Shown here one piece after another: positions 36,096 through 45,673 of a stretch of 64,000 nucleotides of DNA; positions within the stretch are counted from its first letter, which is position 1, and each line of letters begins with the position of its first letter. The position numbers and the translations under genes are program-made. This stretch comes from Mycolicibacterium hassiacum DSM 44199. Lineage in GTDB: Bacteria > Actinomycetota > Actinomycetes > Mycobacteriales > Mycobacteriaceae. The stretch is from NCBI RefSeq assembly GCF_900603025.1, contig NZ_LR026975.1, forward strand, positions 4,588,001 to 4,652,000, read 5' to 3'. The notes below the pieces were generated by a model. The model was given only the letters and a program-made list of their open reading frames with translations. It was not told the origin of the DNA and did no database searches.

Positions 36096-36223
36096 CTCCC
36101 CCAGCCTACGGAGCGGACGGCCCGTGGTGGGTATGGTGAGGCTCCCGGCCCGCGCACGCGGTGGTCGAGCACCGACCGCCCGCCCGGCCGGGACGTTCTT
36201 TTCTCGAATGAGGAGCATGTGGG

Positions 36224-37126
36224 GTGACCCTCAACACCATCGCGCTCGAGTTGGTGCCGCCGAACAGCGACGGACCGGACGGCGGCCGTGAGCAGGCCGT
36301 CGAGGACGCGCGCAAGGTGCTGCGCTGCGCCGCCGAGACCGGGCTCGCGGGCCGCATCGGGCACGTGATGATCCCCGGGATGATCGAGGAGGACCCCGAC
36401 CGGCCGATCCCGATGAAGCCGAAGATGGACGTCCTCGACTTCTGGACCATCATCCGGCCGGAACTGCCCGGAATCCGCGGGCTGTGCACCCAGGTGACCG
36501 CGTTCCTGGACGAGCCGGCGCTGCGGCGGCGGCTCGGCGACCTGAGCGCGGCCGGTTTCGACGGCATCGCGTTCGTCGGGGTGCCGCGCACCATGAACGA
36601 CGGCGAAGGCCACGGCGTGGCGCCCACCGACGCGCTGAGCATGTTCGCCGACCTGGTGCCCAACCGCGGGGCCATCCTCATCCCGACCCGCGACGGCGAA
36701 CAGGGCCGGTTCGAGTTCAAGTGCGAACGCGGCGCCACCTACGGCATGACGCAGCTGCTGTACTCCGATGCGATCGTCGGGTTCCTGCGCGAATTCGCCC
36801 GGCGCACCGACCACCGCCCGGAGATCCTGCTGTCGTTCGGGTTCGTGCCCAAACTCGAGGCCAAGGTCGGGCTGATCAACTGGCTGATCCAGGACCCGGG
36901 CAACCCCGCGGTCGCCGCCGAGCAGGAGTTCGTGCGCCGGCTGGCCGGGCTCGAGCCGGCCGACAAGCGCAAGCTGATGGTGGACCTGTACAAGCGGGTG
37001 ATCGACGGGGTGGCCGACCTCGGGTTCCCGCTCAGCGTCCACCTCGAGGCCACCTACGGGGTGTCGGTGCCGGCGTTCGAGACGTTCGCCGAGATGCTCG
37101 CCTACTGGTCGCCGGGCCAGGGCTGA
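36224..37126 (+). CDS. Mycobacterial-type methylenetetrahydrofolate reductase
   Basis: A 300-residue TIM-barrel protein. The opening [13 protein letters not shown] corresponds to the E-L-x-P-P motif of [39 protein letters not shown] and [20 protein letters not shown] follow, the latter like the MTHFR substrate loop. This matches the short, flavin-independent MTHFR described in mycobacteria, which makes 5-methyl-tetrahydrofolate for methionine synthesis. The GTG at 36224 has AGGAG about 8 nt upstream. It is divergent from selO and followed by a hairpin. Confidence 0.82.
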   Translation: MTLNTIALELVPPNSDGPDGGREQAVEDARKVLRCAAETGLAGRIGHVMIPGMIEEDPDRPIPMKPKMDVLDFWTIIRPELPGIRGLCTQVTAFLDEPALRRRLGDLSAAGFDGIAFVGVPRTMNDGEGHGVAPTDALSMFADLVPNRGAILIPTRDGEQGRFEFKCERGATYGMTQLLYSDAIVGFLREFARRTDHRPEILLSFGFVPKLEAKVGLINWLIQDPGNPAVAAEQEFVRRLAGLEPADKRKLMVDLYKRVIDGVADLGFPLSVHLEATYGVSVPAFETFAEMLAYWSPGQG

Positions 37127-37129
37127 CGC

Positions 37130-37145
37130 CCGGCGCTCACGCCGG
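37130..37145 (+). terminator. Candidate GC hairpin terminator after MTHFR
   Basis: CCGGCG-CTCA-CGCCGG, a perfect 6-bp stem 3 nt past the stop codon, with no U tract. The following ~210 bp to the helicase gene show no convincing gene. Confidence 0.35.
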
Positions 37146-37352
37146 CTGCCGGGTCGGCAGGATCACCAGCTGCGCCAGGGGATGGACGCGGCCCGTCGCC
37201 CCGACGATCCGCTGCCGGCCGAACTGGTCCGACCTGGCCGTCAACTACGAGAGCTTCGCCGTCCGAGCAGGCGCTGCGGTTGCTGGCCAACTGCAGCGGC
37301 ACCACGCCCACCCGGCGGCCGACGCGGGCGTGCAGCCGTCCTGAACCCCCAC

Positions 37353-37358
37353 CTATCC
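37353..37358 (+). promoter_or_regulatory. -10 box for a probable leaderless hrpA transcript
   Basis: TATCCT ends 8 nt before the GTG at 37367, and no Shine-Dalgarno is present. This spacing suits transcription starting at the initiation codon. Confidence 0.35.
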
Positions 37359-37366
37359 TGGGTCCG

Positions 37367-40300
37367 GTGTCCGACCCGTCCGTCGCGGAACTGCGCAGGC
37401 GCCTGGACGGGCTGACCACCCGCGACGCCGCCCGGTTCGGCCGCCGCCTGCGGCAGTTGCGCGGCGCCAGCCCGGACCAGGTCGCCCGACTCGCCGAACA
37501 GATCCGAACCGCCGAAGCGCAGGCGGCCGCGCGCGCCGCCGCGGTGCCCGCGATCAGCTATCCCGACCTTCCGGTCAGCGACCGGCGGGACGAGATCGCC
37601 GCCGCGATCCGGGAGAACCAGGTGGTCGTGGTGGCGGGGGAGACCGGCTCGGGCAAGACCACCCAGCTGCCCAAGATCTGCCTGGAACTCGGCCGCGGGG
37701 TGCGCGGCATGATCGGACACACCCAGCCCCGCCGGCTGGCCGCCCGCACCGTCGCCCAGCGGATCGCCGACGAACTGCACACCCCGCTCGGCGACATCGT
37801 CGGCTACACGGTGCGATTCACCGACCGGGTCGGCGACCGCACCCTGATCAAGCTGATGACCGACGGCATCCTGCTGGCCGAGATCCAGCGCGACCGCCGG
37901 CTGCTGCGCTACGACACGCTGATCCTCGACGAGGCCCACGAACGCAGCCTCAACATCGACTTCCTGCTCGGGTATCTGCGCGAACTACTGCCGCGCCGGC
38001 CCGACCTGAAGGTGATCGTCACCTCGGCGACGATCGAACCCGAGCGGTTCGCCGCGCATTTCGCCACTGACGCCGGCCCGGCCCCGATCGTCGAGGTGTC
38101 CGGCCGCACCTATCCGGTCGAGATCCGCTACCGCCCGCTGGAGGTGCCGGTCGCGGCCGAGGACTCCGACGACCCCGACGACCCCGATCACGAAGTGGTG
38201 CGCACCGTGATGCGCGATCAGATCGAGGCCGTCGTCGACGCGGTCAAGGAGCTGGAGTCCGAACCGCCCGGCGACGTGCTGGTGTTCCTGTCCGGGGAAC
38301 GCGAGATCCGCGACACCGCCGAGGCGTTGCGCGCCGCCTACGATCCGGCGACCACCGAGGTGCTGCCGCTGTACGCGCGGCTGTCGAGCGCCGAACAGCA
38401 GCGGGTGTTCCAGCCGAGCCGGCTGCCGCGCCGCATCGTGCTGGCCACCAACGTCGCCGAGACGTCGCTGACCGTGCCGGGGATCCGCTACGTCATCGAC
38501 CCCGGCACCGCCCGGATCTCCCGGTTCAGCCGGCGCACCAAGGTGCAGCGGCTGCCGATCGAACCGATCTCGCAGGCGTCGGCCGCGCAGCGGGCCGGCC
38601 GCTCCGGCCGGGTGGCGCCGGGCGTGTGCATCCGGCTGTACTCGCAGGAGGATTTCGAGGCACGGCCGCGCTACACCGATCCGGAGATTTTGCGCACCAA
38701 CCTCGCCGCGGTCATCCTGCAGATGGCGGCGCTGAATCTCGGTGACATCGAGACGTTTCCGTTCCTCGACCCGCCGGACCGGCGGGCGGTCCGCGACGGG
38801 GTGGCGCTGCTGCAGGAGCTCGGCGCCTTCGACGCCGGCGGTGCGATCACCGAACTGGGGCGCCGGCTGGCCCGGCTGCCGGTGGACCCGCGGCTGGGCC
38901 GAATGATCCTGCAGGCCGAGACCGAGGGCTGCGTGCGCGAGATCCTGGTGCTGGCCGCCGCGCTGTCGATCCCCGACCCGCGCGAGGTGCCCACCGACCG
39001 GCAGGAGGCGGCCCGGCAGCGGCACGCCCGCTTCGCCGACGAGCACTCCGACTTCATCGCCTACCTCAACCTGTGGCGCTACCTGAGCGAGCAGCGAAAG
39101 GAACTGTCCGGCAACGCGTTCCGCCGGATGTGCCGCGAGGAGTTCCTGAACTACCTGCGGGTGCGGGAGTGGCAGGACCTGGTCGGCCAGCTCACCACGA
39201 TCGCCGGTGAGCTGGGAATCCGGCCGCAGGACGAACCGGCCGACCCGGACCGGATCCACGCGGCGCTGCTGGCCGGTCTGCTGTCGCACGTCGGCATGCG
39301 CAGCGACCTGAAAGGCGCCGACGCCAGGGGGCGCGGCGGCCGGGGCCCGGACAGCCGGGAGTTCCTGGGGGCACGCAACAGCCGGTTCGTGCTCGCGCCC
39401 GGGTCGGTGCTGGCCAAACGCCCGCCGCGGTGGGTGGTGGTCGCCGACCTGGTGGAGACCAACCGGCTCTACGGCCGCATCGCCGCACGGATTCAGCCCG
39501 AGACCGTGGAGCGGGTCGCCGGGGATCTGGTGCAGCGCAGCTACAGCGAACCGCACTGGGACGCCAACCGCGGCGCGGTGATGGCCTACGAGCGGGTCAC
39601 GCTGTTCGGGCTGCCGCTGGTGCCGCGCCGCCGGGTCGGCTACGGCAATGTCGACCCCGAGGTGGCGCGCGAACTGTTCATCCGGCATGCCCTGGTCGAG
39701 GGCGACTGGCAGACCCGCCACCGGTTCTTCGCCGAGAACGCCCGGCTGCGAGCCGAACTCGCCGAACTGGAGGACAAGCACCGGCGCCGCGACCTGCTGG
39801 TCGGCGACGACGAGATCTACGCGTTCTACGACGCCCGCATCCCGGCGTCGGTGGTCTCGGCGCGGCACTTCGACGCGTGGTGGAAAAAGCAGCGGCACAA
39901 GACCCCCGACCTGCTCACCATGACCCGCGACGATCTGCTGCGCGAGCACGATCCGGGCAGCGATCAGCCCGACACCTGGCAGGCCGGCGGGCTGTCGCTG
40001 CCGTTGAGCTACCGGTTCGAACCGGGCGCGGCCGACGACGGCGTCACCGTGCACGTGCCGGTGCAGGTGCTGGCCCGGCTGGGCGGCGACGAATTCGCCT
40101 GGCAGGTTCCCGCGCTGCGCGAGGAGTTGGTCACCGCGCTGATCAGGTCGCTGCCGAAACACCTGCGGCGCAACTTCGTGCCGGCCCCGGACACCGCCCG
40201 GGCGGTGCTGGCCGGCATCGACCCGCAGCGCGAGCCGCTGCTGGAATCGGTGCAGCGGGAACTACGCCGGCTCACCGGGGTGCTGGTGCCGATCGACGCG

Positions 40301-41314
40301 TTCGACCTCGACAAGGTGCCGCCGCATCTGCGGGTCACCTTCGCGGTCGAGGACCCCGACGGCACCGTGCTGGCGCGCGGCAAGGACCTCGACGCGCTGC
40401 GCGCCGAGCTGGCCGCGCCGATGCGTCGGGCGGTCGCCGACGCCGTCACCGACGGCCTGCAGCGCACCGGGCTGCGTGACTGGCCCGAGGACCTCGACGA
40501 GCTGCCCCGCACCGTCGAGGGCGGTCACGGCGCCCGCGGCTACCCGGCGCTGGTCGACACCGGCGCCGCGGTCGATCTGCGGGTGCTGCCGACTCCGGGC
40601 GAACAGGCCGCCGCGATGCGTCCTGGCCTGCGCCGGCTGCTGCGGCTCGCCGTCTCGTCTCCGGTGAAAGCCGTTGAGCGCGAACTCGGTCCGCGCACCC
40701 GACTGGTGCTGGGCAACAACCCGGACGGGTCGCTCGCCGCGCTGATCGACGACTGTGCCGACACCGCCGTCGACAGCCTGGTGCCCGCGCCGGTCTGGAC
40801 GCGCGGGGAGTACGTGGCGGCGCGCGACCGGGTGGCCTCCGGGCTGGCGTCCGCCACCCGCGCGGTGGTTGGGCAGGTCGCCACGGCCCTGTCCGTCGCC
40901 CAGCAGGTGCAGGTCGCGCTGCCGGAGCGGCCGACCCCGGCGCAGGCCGACGCGGTCGCCGACATCCGGGCACAACTCGACCGGCTGCTCGGGCGCGGGT
41001 TCGTCACCGCGATCGGGGCGGGCCGGCTGGCCGACCTGACCCGCTACCTGACCGCGATCGCGCGCCGGCTCGAACGGCTGCCGCAGGCCCCGGCCGCGGA
41101 CCGCGACCGGATGCAGCGGGTGCGCGCGGTACAGACCGCCTACGACGAGCTGGTGGCCGCGTTGTCGCCGGCGCGGGCGGCCGCCGCCGACGTGGTCGAC
41201 ATCCGCTGGCAGATCGAGGAACTGCGGGTCAGCCTGTGGGCGCAGCAGCTCGGCACCGCACGCCCGGTCAGCGAGAAGCGGATCTACCGCGCAATCGAGG
41301 CGGTCCAGCCGTGA
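37367..41314 (+). CDS. hrpA: ATP-dependent RNA helicase HrpA
   Basis: A 1,315-residue DEAH-box helicase, the usual HrpA length. Walker A GETGSGKT at residues 91-98, DEAH at 188-191, SAT in IVTSATIEPERF, and motif VI QRAGRSGR define the two RecA domains. The helicase-associated, OB-fold and long C-terminal DUF3418 domains follow. HrpA-type proteins rescue ribosomes or remodel mRNA in bacteria. The GTG at 37367 begins VSDPSVAELRRRL, a typical family N-terminus; the frame continues upstream but with non-conserved residues. Its stop overlaps the start of the glutaminyl cyclase gene (GTGA). Confidence 0.95.
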   Translation: MSDPSVAELRRRLDGLTTRDAARFGRRLRQLRGASPDQVARLAEQIRTAEAQAAARAAAVPAISYPDLPVSDRRDEIAAAIRENQVVVVAGETGSGKTTQLPKICLELGRGVRGMIGHTQPRRLAARTVAQRIADELHTPLGDIVGYTVRFTDRVGDRTLIKLMTDGILLAEIQRDRRLLRYDTLILDEAHERSLNIDFLLGYLRELLPRRPDLKVIVTSATIEPERFAAHFATDAGPAPIVEVSGRTYPVEIRYRPLEVPVAAEDSDDPDDPDHEVVRTVMRDQIEAVVDAVKELESEPPGDVLVFLSGEREIRDTAEALRAAYDPATTEVLPLYARLSSAEQQRVFQPSRLPRRIVLATNVAETSLTVPGIRYVIDPGTARISRFSRRTKVQRLPIEPISQASAAQRAGRSGRVAPGVCIRLYSQEDFEARPRYTDPEILRTNLAAVILQMAALNLGDIETFPFLDPPDRRAVRDGVALLQELGAFDAGGAITELGRRLARLPVDPRLGRMILQAETEGCVREILVLAAALSIPDPREVPTDRQEAARQRHARFADEHSDFIAYLNLWRYLSEQRKELSGNAFRRMCREEFLNYLRVREWQDLVGQLTTIAGELGIRPQDEPADPDRIHAALLAGLLSHVGMRSDLKGADARGRGGRGPDSREFLGARNSRFVLAPGSVLAKRPPRWVVVADLVETNRLYGRIAARIQPETVERVAGDLVQRSYSEPHWDANRGAVMAYERVTLFGLPLVPRRRVGYGNVDPEVARELFIRHALVEGDWQTRHRFFAENARLRAELAELEDKHRRRDLLVGDDEIYAFYDARIPASVVSARHFDAWWKKQRHKTPDLLTMTRDDLLREHDPGSDQPDTWQAGGLSLPLSYRFEPGAADDGVTVHVPVQVLARLGGDEFAWQVPALREELVTALIRSLPKHLRRNFVPAPDTARAVLAGIDPQREPLLESVQRELRRLTGVLVPIDAFDLDKVPPHLRVTFAVEDPDGTVLARGKDLDALRAELAAPMRRAVADAVTDGLQRTGLRDWPEDLDELPRTVEGGHGARGYPALVDTGAAVDLRVLPTPGEQAAAMRPGLRRLLRLAVSSPVKAVERELGPRTRLVLGNNPDGSLAALIDDCADTAVDSLVPAPVWTRGEYVAARDRVASGLASATRAVVGQVATALSVAQQVQVALPERPTPAQADAVADIRAQLDRLLGRGFVTAIGAGRLADLTRYLTAIARRLERLPQAPAADRDRMQRVRAVQTAYDELVAALSPARAAAADVVDIRWQIEELRVSLWAQQLGTARPVSEKRIYRAIEAVQP

Positions 41315-42111
41315 GGCGGGTGACGGCCACCGGGTGGCGGGCCGTCGCGGCGGCGGCGGTGCTCGCGGCGTGCACCGCCGCGCCGCCGGCCGACGGCACC
41401 CCCGCCGACGGCGCCGTGCCGGTGATCGAACCCGTGGTGCTCGGCGAGCTCGGCCACGATCCGGCCGCATGGACCCAGGGGCTGCAGGCCGACGGGGCGG
41501 ACCTCTACGAGGGCACCGGGGAGAGCGCATCGCAGCTGCGCCAACTCGATCCGGCCACCGGCGACCTGCTGCGCTCGGCGGCCACCCCGCACGGCTACTA
41601 CGGCGAGGGCATCACCGTCGTCGGCCCCCGGATCTGGCAGCTGACCTGGCGGGACGGCGTCGCCGTCGAATGGGACCGGGCCACGCTGACCCCGCTGCGG
41701 GAGGTGCCGGTGGCCGGCGAGGGCTGGGGCCTGTGTTTCGACGGGACCCGGCTCGTCCGCAGCGACGGCAGCGACCGGCTGCGCTTCCACGACCCGAACG
41801 ACTTCACCGAGACCGGGTCGGTCGCGGTCACCCGGGACGGCCGTCCGGTGGGCGGGCTCAACGAGCTGGAATGCGTCGACGGGCAGGTGTGGGCCAATGT
41901 GTGGTACACCGACACCCTGGTGCGCATCGACCCCGGCCGCGGGGTGGTGACCGCGGTGGTCGACGCCACCGCGCTGGCCGATGCGGCGCGCCGTGCCGGG
42001 GGCAACATCCTCAACGGCATCGCGCATCTGCGCGGCGACGAGTACCTGCTCACCGGCAAGCACTGGCCGGCCATGTACCGGGTGCGGCTGGAGGTGCCGG
42101 GGCCGCGCTGA
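41311..42111 (+). CDS. Glutaminyl-peptide cyclotransferase lipoprotein
   Basis: A 266-residue exported protein. The signal peptide ends in lipobox LAAC (about residue 21). The remainder is a five-bladed beta-propeller glutamine cyclotransferase of the plant type: AWTQGLQADGADLYEGTGESASQLRQLD, YYGEGITVVGPRIWQLTW, LNELECVDGQVWANVWYTD, LNGIAHLRGDEYLLTGKHW. It forms N-terminal pyroglutamate on exported peptides. The GTG start overlaps the hrpA stop by 4 bp, implying coupled translation. Confidence 0.88.
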   Translation: MRRVTATGWRAVAAAAVLAACTAAPPADGTPADGAVPVIEPVVLGELGHDPAAWTQGLQADGADLYEGTGESASQLRQLDPATGDLLRSAATPHGYYGEGITVVGPRIWQLTWRDGVAVEWDRATLTPLREVPVAGEGWGLCFDGTRLVRSDGSDRLRFHDPNDFTETGSVAVTRDGRPVGGLNELECVDGQVWANVWYTDTLVRIDPGRGVVTAVVDATALADAARRAGGNILNGIAHLRGDEYLLTGKHWPAMYRVRLEVPGPR

Positions 42112-42119
42112 CCGCCGGC

Positions 42120-42521
42120 TCAGGCCGCCTCCTTGAGCCGCAGGAACTGCTGGACGCCGAAGCGGTTGAACATCCCCGCCCGCACCGACGGCAGCAGCGA
42201 CGCGGCGACCTGTGCGTCGACGATCTGCGGGGCCACGACGTCGTGGGTGGTGCCGTGCACCGTGAGCCTGGCCCGGCCGGCGGCCTGCACGTTGCGCAGC
42301 CAGTCGACGTCGGTTCCGTAGGGTAGCGGGATGAGAAACCCGTCGACCACCCGGTCGGCCACCACCGGGGTGGCGTACTCCCGGCCCGACGTGCGGCCGA
42401 CGTGCCGGATCACCGCGGCGTACCAGTGCGGTCGGCCCGCGAGCAGCAGCATCACCGGGTTGAGCACGTACTTGTTGAACAACCGCACCGCATCCCGCAC
42501 CGAGGGCGTCGTGATGGCCAT
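42120..42521 (-). CDS. Deazaflavin (F420)-dependent nitroreductase-family protein
   Basis: A 133-residue protein of the DDN/Rv3547 split-barrel family: LFNKYVLNPVMLLLAGRPHWYAAVIRHVGRTSGREYATPVVA and YGTDVDWLRNVQAAGRARLTVHG. This family uses reduced F420 in actinobacteria. The ATG at 42521 has GAGGA 7 nt upstream; the longer frame has none. It converges on the glutaminyl cyclase gene. Confidence 0.86.
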   Translation of the reverse strand: MAITTPSVRDAVRLFNKYVLNPVMLLLAGRPHWYAAVIRHVGRTSGREYATPVVADRVVDGFLIPLPYGTDVDWLRNVQAAGRARLTVHGTTHDVVAPQIVDAQVAASLLPSVRAGMFNRFGVQQFLRLKEAA

Positions 42522-42609
42522 GCGCCGATCCTCGCCGCGGAACCGGGGCGCGGACAGGGCCGAGCGGACCACGAGCGGAAGGACTTATGGCACAACCGTG
42601 CCCGCTGCG

Positions 42610-43842
42610 CTACCGGGCGACCGGGATCTCGGCGGTGATCCGGTTGAGCAGCGCCGGATAGCGATCGGCCTCGCGGTGCCGCCCCGGTTTGCCGCTGCTG
42701 ATCAGCCCGGCGGCCAGCCGGCGGTCCGGGTCGGCCCAGATCGCGATGTTGGTCAGCCCGGTGTGTCCGAACGCGGCCGGTGCGTTGCGCCCGAACGGGC
42801 CGAACCGGTTGGAGCCCAACATGAAACCGGTGCCCCACCGCAGCGGCACCAGGCCGGTGGCGACGTCCGGGCGCAGCCGCCGGCACTCCCGCACCGCGGC
42901 CCGCAGGGTGTCCGGTCGCAGTACCCGCACCCCGTCGAGTTCGCCGCCGCGGCGCAGCAGTTCGGCGAACCGGGACAGTTCGTCGGCGGTGGAGACCGTG
43001 TTGGACGACGGCAGCACGCTGGTCAGGTACTGCGGCGAGTTCGAGAACGGGACGATCTTCTGCAGCGATCCGCCGACCGCGAGGCTGAACACCTTCTCCA
43101 GCGGGCCCGGCATCGGCGGGCCGGTCGCGTAGCTGGGTGCGACCAGCGGAACATCCTGCGGCGCCACACCGTAATTCGTCCACCGGAAGCCCAGCGGGTC
43201 GAGGATCTCGGTGGCCAGGATGTCGCGGATGTTCTTGCCGGTGGCCGCCGAGACGATCTCGCGGATCAACGGCCCCCAGGTCAGCCCGTGATAGATGTGC
43301 ACCAGCCCGGGGCGGTGCAGTGGGCGGATCTCGCCGAGCATCCGGCGGGTGTACTCGCTGTCGTCCATCCGCTTGAGGTCCGGACGCGGACCGGTGTAGA
43401 TCGGGATGCCGGCGCTGTGGGTCATCACGTGCCGGATGGTGGTGCGGTCCTTGCCGTGGCTGGTGTAGTCGGGCAGGTATTCGCAGACCCGGTCGTCGAG
43501 GCTGAAATGACCGCGCTCGACGAGCATGTGCACCACCGTCGAGGTGATCGCCTTGGCCGCCGAGTACACGCAGAACGGCGTGCCCGTGGTGACCGGGACC
43601 TTCTCGGCGTCGGGCGGGTCGTCGGGCCCGTTGCCCCAGCCGTGGCCGATGGCCCGGTTGAGGATCACCCGGCCGTTGTAGCGCAGGCACAGCTGGATCG
43701 CCGGATGCATGCCGGCCCGGTACCAGTGCCGCACCGCGTCCCAGATGCGTTCCACCGCAGCCGGATCGATCTCGGAGTGATCCTCGGCGCCGACGTCGGT
43801 GATCGCGTCGAGGTCGTCGGGAACCCTGATGCGCCCGGTCAT
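42610..43842 (-). CDS. Serine hydrolase, class C beta-lactamase-like
   Basis: A 410-residue hydrolase of the beta-lactamase/esterase (EstB, LipL-like) family. The nucleophile motif S-x-x-K is YSAAKAITS. The region [14 protein letters not shown] follows, and [20 protein letters not shown] includes the Tyr motif; near the C-terminus [12 protein letters not shown] corresponds to the H/K-T-G motif. No signal peptide is seen, so it is probably cytosolic and acts as an esterase rather than a resistance enzyme. ATG 43842 overlaps the nitrobindin-like gene stop (ATGA). The longer frame to 44088 is not conserved. Confidence 0.86.
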   Translation of the reverse strand: MTGRIRVPDDLDAITDVGAEDHSEIDPAAVERIWDAVRHWYRAGMHPAIQLCLRYNGRVILNRAIGHGWGNGPDDPPDAEKVPVTTGTPFCVYSAAKAITSTVVHMLVERGHFSLDDRVCEYLPDYTSHGKDRTTIRHVMTHSAGIPIYTGPRPDLKRMDDSEYTRRMLGEIRPLHRPGLVHIYHGLTWGPLIREIVSAATGKNIRDILATEILDPLGFRWTNYGVAPQDVPLVAPSYATGPPMPGPLEKVFSLAVGGSLQKIVPFSNSPQYLTSVLPSSNTVSTADELSRFAELLRRGGELDGVRVLRPDTLRAAVRECRRLRPDVATGLVPLRWGTGFMLGSNRFGPFGRNAPAAFGHTGLTNIAIWADPDRRLAAGLISSGKPGRHREADRYPALLNRITAEIPVAR

Positions 43843-44324
43843 CGGGGTTGCCGGTGCAGGGTCGCGGTCAGGTGCGGTTGCAGCGGCTGTCCGACCGCAC
43901 CCATCCCGAGCCGGTAGGTGAGCGTGTCGCCGTCGACGCGCACCGAACGGGTCAGCGCGGTCACCTCCTTCGCCGTCGCGGTGCGCCCGACGGTGGTGGC
44001 GGTCAGGTCCAGTTCGATGACGGAACCGTCGGTGCTCAGCGTGCCCTCCAGGATCTCGGCGATGCCGGTGGGATGGGCCAGCACCCACTCCACCCGGCCG
44101 GGCTGCGGCGCGCGCAGATAGCCCACCTCGGCGTGCAGCGGCCGACCGGCGTCGGCGGCCGCGGTGCGCTGCCGGTAGGTCAGAAACGGCTTGCCGGTGT
44201 GGTCGAAGACGATCTCCTCGCGGTAGTCGAACGGCGCGATCGTCGGGTACCGGCCGTGCCCCTCACCACGCCAGGCGCCCAGCAGCGCAGCCAGCACCGC
44301 GATGTCGGGATGTAGGTCCACCAC
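43839..44324 (-). CDS. Nitrobindin-like haem-binding beta-barrel protein
   Basis: A 161-residue FABP-like beta-barrel of the nitrobindin (THAP4/DUF1794) family. The signature G-x-W-x-G-x-G appears as [14 protein letters not shown]. The later strands [20 protein letters not shown] and the C-terminal HLTATLHR follow the family pattern. Nitrobindins bind ferric haem and isomerise peroxynitrite. Start is one of two adjacent GTG codons (44324 or 44321). It is coupled to the serine hydrolase gene by an ATGA overlap. Confidence 0.85.
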   Translation of the reverse strand: MVDLHPDIAVLAALLGAWRGEGHGRYPTIAPFDYREEIVFDHTGKPFLTYRQRTAAADAGRPLHAEVGYLRAPQPGRVEWVLAHPTGIAEILEGTLSTDGSVIELDLTATTVGRTATAKEVTALTRSVRVDGDTLTYRLGMGAVGQPLQPHLTATLHRQPR

Positions 44325-44341
44325 AACCGTGCGATCCGGCG

Positions 44342-44800
44342 TCAGCGCGGCGGACCCTTGAGGATGCCGCCACCGATGAACGTGGCCAGCTGGCCGAGCA
44401 CCTCCTGCGGTGAGGCCTGCGGCGGCGGCACGGCGTTGTTGTTCAGCTGCCAGGGCTGGCAGTCGTTGGTCACGAACTGGGTGTCGGTGGCCTCGATGCG
44501 GACGACCTGCGGCTTCTTGCTCATCGCGTTGTCGACGAGCTTGTCGCCCTTCATCCGCTTCCAGTAGCACGAGCCGTTCTCGATCGGGCCGGCGGAGGCG
44601 TAGGTGCCCGGCACGATGTCCTGCCCGACGACGTAGGTGCCGTCGGCGTCGATCGTCGTCTTCGGCGTCGGCGCAGGTTCGGGGGCCGGACCAGGTGGCG
44701 GCCCCGGTTCTGCGTTCGCGGAACCGGCCACGGTGCCCAGGCCGAGACCGACGAGGGCGAGCAGGACCGCGGCGCGGGCCGTGGCGGTGGTCTGCCTCAT
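44342..44800 (-). CDS. Secreted protein with GTY/CYWKR domain
   Basis: A 152-residue precursor: signal peptide (hydrophobic core [14 protein letters not shown], cleavage after SANA), a Pro-rich linker, then a domain with [28 protein letters not shown] and TNDCQPW. The two Cys could form a disulfide. Related exported domains occur in many actinobacterial lipoproteins and secreted proteins without known function. The ATG at 44800 is set by the signal peptide. It follows the regulator-free gap after the hemophore gene on the same strand. Confidence 0.75.
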   Translation of the reverse strand: MRQTTATARAAVLLALVGLGLGTVAGSANAEPGPPPGPAPEPAPTPKTTIDADGTYVVGQDIVPGTYASAGPIENGSCYWKRMKGDKLVDNAMSKKPQVVRIEATDTQFVTNDCQPWQLNNNAVPPPQASPQEVLGQLATFIGGGILKGPPR

Positions 44801-44897
44801 GACATCCGAGTGTAGGTGGTGCAAGCATGTGGCCGGCCGGACGGAAGAACCCACCCCGGTGAGGGTGGTCACCGGGGTGGGTCGGGTGTGGCGCTGA

Positions 44898-45308
44898 TCA
44901 GCCGGCCATGAACTCGTCATAGGCCGACGCCAGCCCCGGCGGCAGCGCGGTGATGTTGCACTGCCGCTGCACCTCGTCGATCGGGGCCAGGATGCCCCGC
45001 AGGTCGAAGTACTCCTGCGGGTGGGCGGTGAAGTAGCTGCGCAGGGTGGCCGCGGCCTGGGGCCGCGGCTGGCTGAACGCCGCGGTGACGGCCTGGTTGG
45101 CGGCCGGGCGGGCGGCGAGATAGGCGCGCGCCTCGTTGGTCACCGAACTCACCGTGCCCGACACCGCGCTGGCGGTGCACTGGTCCGGAGCGGCCAGGGC
45201 CGACGGGGCCGTCGCGGTGGCCGCGGTGGCTCCGGCGAAACCGGCCAGAACGGCGCCGGCGCAGACACCGGCGACGCGTCGGCGCGTCGTGATTCCACGG
45301 AATTTCAT
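44898..45308 (-). CDS. Hemophore-like haem-binding protein (MHB family)
   Basis: A 136-residue precursor with an Arg-rich signal peptide (TTRRRVAGVCAGAVLAG ... ALAAP). The mature helical domain has Cys residues in DQCTASA and RQCNIT and the stretch YFTAHPQEYFDLRGILAPI. This agrees in length and pattern with the M. tuberculosis hemophore Rv0203 and its many mycobacterial paralogues, which bind haem outside the cell. AAGGAA lies about 7 nt before the ATG. The mmpL3/mmpL11 neighbours of Rv0203 are absent. Confidence 0.82.
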   Translation of the reverse strand: MKFRGITTRRRVAGVCAGAVLAGFAGATAATATAPSALAAPDQCTASAVSGTVSSVTNEARAYLAARPAANQAVTAAFSQPRPQAAATLRSYFTAHPQEYFDLRGILAPIDEVQRQCNITALPPGLASAYDEFMAG

Positions 45309-45673
45309 AGTTGTTTTCCTTCGGTCGGATTTCGATTCTTCATTTCTCATGTCCCCGTTCCCGAAGGCCACCGTAGCGAAATCAACGCGACTGTCGAGGC
45401 GCTCTGATCTTGAGATCTAACTGGGAAAACAGCGTTACACTCGCACGCTGTGAGATGTGTCGCAATTTCTTTCGGAATTGTCTGAATCGGCGGTCCGGCA
45501 GCCGCGGAATCCTGAAATTTCTCAGAACCGGGCGGAAAGTCTTAAGTGATCGTGATCCGCGGCGAGCGCGGATAGTGACCGAATTGTTATCGGTGCCCGG
45601 GCCGACAGGGTGCCGTGCGGACAACGCGTGGCGCTTTGCGGTGCGGCCGGCCCGATTCGGCAGGCTGTAGGGC
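45309..45673. other. Lower-GC intergenic region with two dyads
   Basis: 365 bp between the divergent hemophore and rhomboid genes, less GC-rich than the rest. It holds GATCT-TG-AGATC (45406-45417), about 100 bp upstream of the hemophore start, and the hairpin ATCCGCG-GCGAG-CGCGGAT (45555-45573). A small frame at 45410-45670 has no family features and is left out. No IdeR/Fur box is recognisable. Confidence 0.5.

Noticed and set aside
37146..37366. Gene remnant between MTHFR and hrpA
   Set aside because: All six frames give short, low-complexity peptides with no recognisable motif.
45410..45670. 86-codon frame upstream of the rhomboid gene
   Set aside because: Arg-rich, no ribosome site, no family features, and codon use unlike the neighbours.
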